A stretch of DNA of 64,000 nt from Tritrichomonas musculus (Eukaryota; Parabasalia; Tritrichomonadida; Tritrichomonadidae): the NCBI GenBank assembly GCA_039105265.1, contig JAPFFF010000011.1, positions 3,968,001 through 4,032,000 on the forward strand, given 5' to 3'. Below the pieces are notes generated by a model that searched no databases, was not told the origin of the DNA, and saw only the letters and a list, made by a program, of their open reading frames with translations. The stretch's first letter is position 1. Every line of letters starts with the position of its first letter. Shown one piece after another: positions 57,532 to 64,000 of the stretch. The position numbers were made by a program, and so were the translations under genes.

Positions 57532-58140
57532 CTATCCCGTATATTGTTTGTAAAGATAAAGCTCTATATTTTTATCAAAACTCTTTAAACCAGAATCTTT
57601 ATAATTTATTTTTTCTAGAGTATCTAATACTCCATCTAAATCAACATGTGATACACGATTTGTATTATCGACATGATAAGAACCAGGTGAAAACTCTAAT
57701 CTTGTTGCCACATCATTATTTTTTGTCATCGTAAATGGTATTGATCGAGCATAAATATCTGCAAATATTTTATCGATTTCATTAACTTTTATCTTACTGG
57801 AATCAATTTCTGTTATCACGCAATCAATTCCCAATAAATCATAGCCTTCGAATTTTATATCAGCAGGAAACCATGTTAATTGTCAAGCATAATCTGAAGC
57901 CGGATGAACAACTCCATTTTTTGTTTTAACAAATACTTCTTCTTTTCCTTTTGTCCATAAATATTCCATAAAATTTTCAGTATTCTTAGGAACAAATTTT
58001 TGATTCCATTCATCGCGCTTACTCATTATATAGCATCCATGTGAACCGAACGGATCTTTATTATTAGTCTTCTTCAATTTATAGATTACTTTTCCATTGC
58101 TTCTTCCTTTGATATTATCTTTATTTTTTATTTTGACACA
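57532..58140 (-). pseudogene. Broken gene of unknown origin, possibly from a virus-like element
   Basis: Two coding-like minus frames, 57532-57834 (100 codons) and 57883 to about 58140, probably belong to one old gene and are broken at least once. No family is recognised, and no capsid, polymerase, integrase or ATPase motif is seen. A virus-like origin is only a guess from the neighbouring foreign block. The apparent extension of the second frame to 58350 runs antisense through BspA sequence and a transposon end, so it is not part of this gene. Confidence 0.3.
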
Positions 58141-58406
58141 GAAATCAAGATGTTTGGAGTAAAGTGACCGATGAACTTTTTCAATCCGGTGTTCTGAAAT
58201 CGGCTGACTTTTTGTCACTGATCGGGAAATACATAACGTTGAGTAAATAACTGTATAGTATTCAAAAAACTGTATAGTAAAAAAAAATTCAATGAATTTG
58301 AAAGCTTCTTTTAATATTTTTAGTGATTTTTGATTTATTAGAAAAAACAATCATAGATTATTTCGAGTTCATTTTATTAATTATATAATAATTTAAAAAC
58401 AAAAAA

Positions 58407-59117
58407 GGTAGACTCCAAAAAAGACAAAATCAGCCGGCCATTTATCTATTCAAAATATATCAATAGAATTTGTTAAAAAAACAATAAACGTATAACCATT
58501 TATCTATTGAAAATCATTTTTTTTTATATTAAAGCATTCATATATACAGCAAGCTCGAGGTAATACAGACTTTTATCGATGATGTGTTCTACATGATCAT
58601 AATCTCAATTCACTGTACATTAATTTGAATATCATATTAGCAAAAAAACTTATTTTTTATATCAGAATTTTTTTCATTTTTAGTGATTTGTAGCCAAAAG
58701 TATGTCTATTAAGCCCAGAAAATAGTCATGTAGCTAATTATTTTATTTGTCTTTGTTTCTGGGAGATATCAAATTGAAATGAAATACTAATACACACATG
58801 TGTGACCTTGCTCACAGTAATCAAATGAATTATTTTCACATGATTTGTTCAATTTAACTCTATAGGAATTCTTTTGGATAGTTTTCTTTTTTTCATTTAT
58901 TATTCATAATTATATAAAAAATAGATTAAAACTAATCCAAATATTATCATAATTCTATTTTAATAAACATTTATATATAATTATTTTATTTTTTTTATTT
59001 TCATTTTTGTAAAAAATTGATTTTGAATGTTTATTTGATGTAAAAGGTGCCGATTTTGGACTTTACAAAAAACGGTTATTGTAAAAGGTGCCGATTTTGT
59101 CCAAAAAAAAGTCTACC
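58407..59117. mobile_element. 711-bp nested element with 8-bp duplication
   Basis: The ends start GGTAGACT on both sides and match again at GACAAAATC 17-25 bases in, so the inverted repeats are imperfect. ACAAAAAA flanks both ends (58399-58406 and 59118-59125) as an 8-bp duplication, though low complexity weakens this. Subterminal direct repeats occur on both sides: GGTGCCGATTTTG at about 59047 and 59087; CCATTTATCTATT near 58439 and 58496. There is no coding frame. An 8-bp target suggests hAT- or Merlin-like relatives. Confidence 0.65.
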
Positions 59118-59243
59118 ACAAAAAATTCCGATTAAAAAAAATATTTGGTTGAATAAACATTAAAATTGAATGTAAAATTTTATGAAAAAAAAAAATAAGT
59201 TTATACCTTTCATTTTTAATTATTTATTGATCAAAATGGTTTA

Positions 59244-60066
59244 AGAGTAGCTGCAACGAAATTTCTTGGACACGTCCTCTCAAAAAGTGGACTGTCAAAT
59301 TGATTTTTCTCATTGGTAAGAAGGTTTTATGATTTTATAATAATATAATATAAAACTTTATTTTGAGCGTTTGTACTTTTTAAATAAATGATTAAAATTC
59401 CTGGGAAAAATGTATAAATTCACGATGCTAAAAATGTGCATGCGGTCATCCTTTATTTGGTAAAAATATAAAATTAATTATAAATAAATATCAAATATAT
59501 GAGAATAATTCCTTGGTCGCGTTAAGCATAATTTTAATTTTATTCATGAAAAAATGTGAAAAATTTTGTAACAAAACAAAACATAGAATTCTTTCTTTTT
59601 AATTATCTTTTTGAATTGGATTTGAATTATTAAATGAAAGATTTCCAACCTAGTGAATCTACAAGTTCTTAACTATTTCATGAATCCAGCTTTAAACCTA
59701 AAGAAATCCAAAAATAATTCATATATAATTCATATTATAATTATCTATAAAATTTGAATTAATATCATGATTAATCATTTTTGCATATATTAAACTATTT
59801 TTCAGTCTATTATAAAAAGGATCCTTTCATTGGAACCTTGCTTTTAATTAAAAAAAATACTAATAACCAACAAAAAAGTTTACAATTTATAATTATTTAG
59901 CATGCACTATATTAAATATCAATAAACAACTCATTGCAACATATATTTTATTATTTGCTTTCCGAAATAATAAATACAACTGATAAAAATTTTATTAAAA
60001 AATAGAATTTTCATATCACACTTCAAAAAAAATACGATCATGTTTTGAATTTGTTGCAGCTACTCT
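59244..60066. mobile_element. 823-bp nested element with 8-bp duplication
   Basis: Perfect 14-bp inverted ends AGAGTAGCTGCAAC and an exact 8-bp duplication ATGGTTTA (59236-59243 and 60067-60074). There is no coding capacity. The 8-bp target points to a hAT-like non-autonomous element. It lies between the first nested element and the transposase gene of the host transposon. Confidence 0.8.
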
Positions 60067-60149
60067 ATGGTTTATTTATATTGTTGTCATTTAATTTCTT
60101 TTGCCTGAAAATTTGTTTTTTTCAGAAAACAACAATAGATATTTATTTA

Positions 60150-61619
60150 TTAACTTAATGAGTAAGGTACTAATCCACCCAGATAAAAGCAATCATTTGG
60201 AAGTTTCTTTTTGGCATAATTTTTTAAAACATCTTTCCAGGTATCAATTATTATTTTTGTTGCAAAATAATTAAATTTTGGATGATCTCTGACTAAATCA
60301 TCAATTTGATCAATCATACGATTAAGAATATTGCTATTTATATCTAATCTATTTCTTTTTGATTTTTTTATTTGATACTCATTGTCTTCTTCAGGAGTTC
60401 TTTGAATTGTGTATTTTGATTCACGAACTTTGTTTTTATTAAATGGAACAAAGCCAGTTACTTCTACGGCTTTTTTGCATGCCAAATATGTACATGTAGC
60501 GCTCCATGCAGAAACTATTGAAGAAACTTCAATTTTTCTTATTTCTGCTATCTTTGAAATTGTAAGATTATTGAAATTAATGTTCTTTAATAATTTTTGA
60601 AAATTTTTTGAATAACATTGTTTTAAAGGATAAGCAAGAGCAACGTCGAACATTTGCGTAACATGCGTTGAATGTTCTGGAAGAATAAGTACATCAATTA
60701 AATTTGTTTCTAATAATTGAATAGCTATTGGACATTGACGGCTTCCATGTCCGTCCATTATTAAAAGTGCACGTTTATTTCTTATGCTTTTATCTAAACT
60801 TTTTCTATACTCACCTAAAAAGTTAATAAAATTAATAACCCAAATTAAGAACAAATCTTTTGTCATCCAGCCAGATTGACTGGCTGAAAACCATGCCAGG
60901 CCTCCATCCTTGAATTCAATTAATTCTTCAGGAAGATTCTGGATTGAATTCGGAAGGATGATATATAAAGGTACTGCTTTTCCAATAACTGAATGACAGC
61001 ACATTGCTGTTATATGCGGGACATCAATGTTAACTTTAAGCAAGGTCCCATGCATTTTTAAAGCGATAACTTTTTTGAAATCAGAATCGATCATAGTTTC
61101 GTCAGCCCCGAAAATGAGCTGCGGAGGACAGGAAATAATTAATTTTTCATAAGTCTCATAAAAACGAACCAATAAATCAGCTGAGGAACAATAATATCTT
61201 TCTGGATCTATTGTAAAAACAGAACTCAAAGTAAAACCAAGGGAAGAAGCTGTGGAACAAATCCATTGACGACAAGGTTCGACTGGCTCGATATCCGCAA
61301 TTTTTTTTGCAAGTCTTTTACAATTAAAAAAATGTAAAAATTTTGAAGCATTAAACAAACAATCGCTTTTTAAATTTATTGAAAATTCAATAAATTGAGA
61401 TTGCTCAATGAAATCGGACTGACCGCGAACAAGAATTTCAATTTCATTTTTCAGTAATTCTAGATCAGTTGGGCAAAGAAATGGATTTCGTCCTCCAACA
61501 TCTGAATGTTCCCAATGATAACCAAGTGCTGTTTTAAGAATAAAGCGTGTAAGGGTTAATGGTGTTAATTTTATTTGCAAATCGATTAACTCATGCTCAA
61601 TCCAAGTGTCAAATGTCAT
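60150..61619 (-). CDS. Pogo-like DDE transposase
   Basis: 489 residues, uninterrupted. The N-terminal third is helical and probably binds DNA. The DDE core has FGADETMIDSDF (first Asp), LLIMDGHGSRQC (second Asp) and HSTHVTQMFDVALAYPLKQC (third Asp), with 35 residues between the last two, giving DD35D. MDGHGSR and THVTQMFDV are typical of pogo/jerky (DDE_1) transposases. The C-terminus is basic (KKSKRNRLD), a likely nuclear signal. It moves DNA by cut-and-paste at TA sites. The gene sits about in the middle of the element, and the element's TA duplication agrees. Intact frame and ends suggest it could still work. Confidence 0.9.
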   Translation of the reverse strand: MTFDTWIEHELIDLQIKLTPLTLTRFILKTALGYHWEHSDVGGRNPFLCPTDLELLKNEIEILVRGQSDFIEQSQFIEFSINLKSDCLFNASKFLHFFNCKRLAKKIADIEPVEPCRQWICSTASSLGFTLSSVFTIDPERYYCSSADLLVRFYETYEKLIISCPPQLIFGADETMIDSDFKKVIALKMHGTLLKVNIDVPHITAMCCHSVIGKAVPLYIILPNSIQNLPEELIEFKDGGLAWFSASQSGWMTKDLFLIWVINFINFLGEYRKSLDKSIRNKRALLIMDGHGSRQCPIAIQLLETNLIDVLILPEHSTHVTQMFDVALAYPLKQCYSKNFQKLLKNINFNNLTISKIAEIRKIEVSSIVSAWSATCTYLACKKAVEVTGFVPFNKNKVRESKYTIQRTPEEDNEYQIKKSKRNRLDINSNILNRMIDQIDDLVRDHPKFNYFATKIIIDTWKDVLKNYAKKKLPNDCFYLGGLVPYSLS

Positions 61620-61747
61620 TAATGGATCATCTATCTTATATAAAATAATTTTTTTTGTAAAAATGGAAAATCATTCATAGGAATGAGCTCCATCTTTAAA
61701 AAAAAGTGAAATAAAAAAAGTGAAATGTATAATCAGATTTTGAAATA

Positions 61748-62642
61748 AGGGGAGCAACCGCCATAAAAATGTCAAAAATGAATCAATTTTGCGCTTTTTA
61801 AAAAAATTTATGATTTTTTTAATCCTTAGATAATAATCTATTGATAAATACCATTCATTTTGAAATCGGCTTATAGCGTCACAAATGGGCCGAGGTTTTA
61901 TGATTCAATAGTATTTTAACTTTTTCAAAAATTATAATAAAAAAAATGTTTCTTTTTTATTTTCTGAAATATGCTTTTTGTATTAGCATAAACTCAAAAA
62001 ATACAATAAACATTATAATATATTTTATATATTATGCATAATAATGAATGAATACCAAAAAAATATTATGAAATACTATTGACCAAAATAAAAATATGTT
62101 TCATGCATAAAAATATTATTTTTACCTAATTAAGTTATTGAATCTTTTATATTAGAAGTTATATGATAATTTTTTAAAAATATATTTAACATTTTCAGAA
62201 TATTATTCTGTCATTTTGATTTTCTGTATTTAATATTTATCTAAATCTTTTCATTAACGAAAATTTAAGCAGATTATCTTATTTTTTGGTAATTTGTTTA
62301 AATTTCAAATATCTTTGTAAAAATGTTCTTTGATTCTCTTCTGTGAGAAAAATATTAATATTCACAAAATAATCATTTGTTTTTTCATATTTTTAGATTT
62401 ACAATATATCTTTACGAGGCGTCCTATGATTCTTCATCAAAAAAATTTGAATATTTTTTATATCACATATCATCATAACTTTATATGCTGCCCATTTGTG
62501 ACGCTACAGAACTTTTCCCAATTTTAAAATATTTTTATTAATAATTTTTCTTATATTTTATATTTATACTATTAAAAGAAATAAAACTCTAATATTTAAT
62601 TTTCTTTCAAAATTTGATCGTTTTTTTGGCGGTTGCTCCCCT
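61748..62642. mobile_element. 895-bp nested element with TA duplication
   Basis: Perfect 16-bp inverted ends AGGGGAGCAACCGCCA, flanked by TA (61746-61747 and 62643-62644). There is no convincing coding frame. A second inverted pair lies inside (61876/62504). It sits in the upstream region of the pogo-like transposase gene and may separate it from its original promoter. Confidence 0.8.
61876..62504. mobile_element. Possible inner element inside the 895-bp element
   Basis: GCGTCACAAATGGGC at 61876-61890 recurs inverted at 62490-62504, and TA lies just outside each end (61874-61875 and 62505-62506). It could be a fourth insertion level, or simply subterminal inverted repeats of the 895-bp element. 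About 125-140 bp of outer element lies on each side, so both readings are open. Confidence 0.5.
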
Positions 62643-63300
62643 TATATTTTGAATTAATAATGATATTAAAATTGTATGTTTTAATCGAAATAATTGTAAT
62701 AAACGGTTTTTTACTATACAGTTTTTTTTTTTACTATATAGTTTTTTACACAACGTTAGAAGTCTTCATTGAAATCTGTCATCCGTCTCCAAATTTTGAC
62801 CAAATCTATAAAAAAGTTGTTTCACTGAAAAAGTCAAATCGAATCAAACTGCGAATTCATGTCTTTGATGATGGAAAAAGATCTACCAGCGACTTCTTTA
62901 AAAAAATTTTTGAAGTCAACTACATTAAGTTTGATTCATCTGTAACTCAAATTGGTGATTCTGCTTTTTATGGATGTTCATCGCTGACCCAAACATCAAT
63001 TCCTTCTTCTGTAACACAAATTGGAGATTCTGCTTTCAATGGATGTTTATCACTGACACAAATATCAATTACTTCTTCTGTAGCTCAAATTGGTGCAGGA
63101 ATATTTTTTTTGGCTCTAATTTGTCAAAAATTATTATTCAGAAAGAAGAAAAACGATTTATTGATTTCATTGATGAACAATTTCTTGTTGATAAATCAGA
63201 TCAAACAAGCAATAACTATGATATTCTTCTTTTTGCTATATGCAAATCTAATGAAATAATCATTAAGGTAAAAAAAGAAAAAGCAAATCTCAGAACATAA

Positions 63301-63526
63301 AAAAAGAATTGAATAAATTTATTGAAATATAATTCTGAGAATTTCAATGCTTATAATCAAAAAGTTGTAAGTGTTCTGAGGTTATTATGAATGCTATGAA
63401 GTTATTTAACTTACTGTAAAACTGTATCATCCAATTCCTGGCTTTGAATAAAAAAATTTGCAATTATTCAAAACTTTTGGAAATATTTGAAAAAAAATTC
63501 CTAATCAAAAAGTGAAAAATAAAAAA
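63301..63526. other. AT-rich spacer between BspA copies
   Basis: About 225 bp between the end of the split BspA gene and the convergent BspA gene at the right edge. No gene or motif is seen. Confidence 0.4.
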
Positions 63527-64000
63527 TTAAACGGTCGTTTGATGTCCAGAGGTCTTTTTCTTCAAATTATTCGCACCACAACACCATTTTGCACCAGAAT
63601 CGTTCAAATGAGGTGGAACATAAATTTTTTCAATTTTGGTGCCAATAAACGCGGCTTCTTCAATTGTCTTCAATTCAGAATTTACCGGAATATTAACAAT
63701 TTCCAGATTTTTACACGAATAAAAAGCTTCCCACTTAATTATGGTAACATGAGGTGGTATTGATATTTCTTTTAGGCTTGTTTGAGAAAAAGCATGTTCT
63801 TCAATTATATTTAATTCAGAATTTTTGGCGAATTTAATACGTTCAAGATTTTGGCATGAATGAAAGGCATTCAAGGGAATTACCTTGACATGCTTTGGAA
63901 TAAATATTTCTTCGAAAATTCCATCAAATGCATTCTGTCCAATTAACTCCAATTCTGAATTTTCCGTAATTTCAATGATTTTTAGAAATTCGCATGAAGA
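63527..64000 (-). CDS. BspA-like leucine-rich-repeat protein, partial at the window edge
   Basis: The minus frame is open from the right edge to a stop at 63527, about 157 residues of the C-terminal part. LRR_5 units of about 23-25 residues are clear: ELELIGQNAFDG, IPKHVKVIPLNAFHSCQNLE, ELNIIEEHAFSQTSLKEI, IPPHVTIIKWEAFYSCKNLE and ELKTIEEAAFIGTKIEKI. It ends in a short Cys/Lys-rich tail (KWCCGANNLKKKTSGHQ). No membrane anchor is seen at this end, unlike many surface BspA proteins. The start is outside the window. It converges on the split BspA gene but belongs to a different subgroup of repeats. Confidence 0.8.
   Translation of the reverse strand, partial: SSCEFLKIIEITENSELELIGQNAFDGIFEEIFIPKHVKVIPLNAFHSCQNLERIKFAKNSELNIIEEHAFSQTSLKEISIPPHVTIIKWEAFYSCKNLEIVNIPVNSELKTIEEAAFIGTKIEKIYVPPHLNDSGAKWCCGANNLKKKTSGHQTTV

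Larger units (their letters stand above)
55160..57540. other. Compositionally foreign block with minisatellites
   Basis: This 2.4-kb block lacks the poly-A/T runs of the rest of the window and is richer in G and C, with many ATCGA, CGGATA and CCAAC words. It carries a 27-bp tandem repeat, one basic ORF, a threefold degenerate unit with 14/15-bp minisatellites, and a CA/CATA microsatellite. It contains no hallmark gene of any virus-like or transposon family that I can recognise. Transfer, an integrated element of foreign origin, or an assembly join are all possible. Confidence 0.5.
56494..57540. repeat. Three degenerate tandem copies of a compound repeat
   Basis: Each copy opens with a conserved block (GAACCACTTCATTGGTTAAG, then CTCGATATCTACCTAGTTTA, and GTCGATAA in two of the three), then carries an array of ATACA..ATATGCGG words. 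Copies begin near 56494, 56909 and 57200 and are about 415, 290 and 340 bp long. Spacing varies because the inner arrays differ in length. Confidence 0.75.
58236..62756 (-). mobile_element. Pogo-like DNA transposon, 4.5 kb, with nested elements
   Basis: TA flanks both ends (58234-58235 and 62757-62758). The inverted ends of about 50 bp begin ACGTTG(A/T)GTAAA(A/T)AACT and each carry two copies of AAACTGTATAGTA-like subterminal repeats. The transposase gene at 60150-61619 runs on the minus strand. The element contains three smaller insertions (58407-59117, 59244-60066, 61748-62642). Setting these and their target duplications aside leaves about 2.07 kb, a normal size for this group. It interrupted a BspA gene. 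The left end includes a few mismatches, so it is older than the mariner. Confidence 0.85.
58149..63300 (+). pseudogene. BspA-like gene split by a 4.5-kb transposon
   Basis: The short plus-strand frame at 58149-58235 (ELFQSGVLKSADFLSLIGKY) continues in phase at 62759 (EVFIEICHPSPNFDQIYKKV) once the transposon and one TA are set aside. It then has BspA/LRR_5 repeats (VTQIGDSAFYGCSSLTQ, SVTQIGDSAFNGCLSL) at 62938-63090. Near 63103 a T-run marks a frameshift, after which the C-terminal part (IDFIDEQFLVDKSDQTSNNY) follows in the next frame to 63300. An in-frame stop lies just upstream of 58149, so the 5' end was also lost. This is a host surface-protein family gene that is now dead. Confidence 0.65.

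Noticed and set aside
56494-57540. Possible CRISPR array
   Set aside because: Spacers are absent; repeat words are degenerate and contiguous, and the genome is eukaryotic. No CRISPR-like array occurs anywhere in the window.
57262-57553. Several overlapping 67-94 residue frames (Cys/Val/Tyr/Met or Ile/His/Thr repeats)
   Set aside because: The CA/CATA microsatellite keeps all frames open; not genes.
58135-58350. N-terminal extension of the minus frame ending at 57883
   Set aside because: This stretch is antisense to BspA sequence and enters the end of the pogo-like transposon at 58236, so it cannot belong to the same gene.
62330-62527. 65-residue plus-strand frame inside the 895-bp nested element
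   Set aside because: It is AT-driven, overlaps an inverted repeat and has no domain.
1-64000. tRNA, rRNA or spliceosomal RNA genes and introns
   Set aside because: I saw no convincing tRNA box A/B pair, no rRNA stretch, and no trichomonad-type intron end (ACTAACACACAG). A covariance-model search would be needed to exclude small RNAs.

Overview
The window looks like nuclear DNA of a parabasalid flagellate, most likely a Tritrichomonas-like trichomonad. The reasons are very AT-rich spacers, long intron-free genes, BspA-type leucine-rich-repeat fragments at both ends, a protein kinase fused to Sel1 repeats, several F5/8 type C (discoidin) domain proteins, an initiator-like TCATT just upstream of one start codon, and many TA-inserting DNA transposons. 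The species call is inference; no rRNA or tRNA gene was recognised. Standard stop codons fit every long frame.

Layout. 1-12.1 kb is gene debris and small repeats around two long frames. It holds a BspA relic, an intact Sel1 kinase (714-4646, minus), a 29-bp repeat array split by an 85-bp MITE, a dead VWA gene, a BTB-like relic, a second MITE, a frame with three beta-rich repeats but no ATG (8556-10073), and a dead kinase/discoidin gene. 12.9-51.3 kb is the gene-rich core: a giant coiled-coil protein, a cyclin with an RD/RE-rich tail, a small coiled-coil protein, a Tup1-like WD40 protein, a tubby-like protein, a 1,891-residue Sel1 plus six-discoidin protein, a PP2A-type phosphatase, an 1,804-residue disordered acidic protein, a membrane-anchor fragment of a decayed gene, a GT47/exostosin-like glycosyltransferase, a tandem pseudokinase and a 1,370-residue PG-rich (SHIPPO/STPG) repeat protein. 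51.3-64 kb is accessory DNA: a 333-bp MITE, an apparently intact mariner with perfect 30-bp ends sitting in an older transposase relic, a compositionally foreign block with minisatellites, unrecognised broken frames, and a 4.5-kb pogo-like transposon that carries at least three smaller elements and has split a BspA gene.

How the genes fit together. The core mixes signalling (Sel1 kinase, tandem pseudokinase, PP2A, cyclin), transcription control (Tup1-like; the cyclin may partner a transcriptional CDK), flagellar or microtubule functions (SHIPPO protein, perhaps tubby-like) and surface glycan synthesis (GT47). Genes are not in operons; spacers are 0.3-1.9 kb and mostly featureless AT-rich DNA. 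The most notable items are the nested transposon at 58.2-62.8 kb, the 1,164-bp higher-order duplication in the SHIPPO gene, the alternating discoidin domains, the tandem pseudokinase, the palindromic Myb-like site at 20.3 kb and the foreign-looking block at 55.2-57.5 kb.
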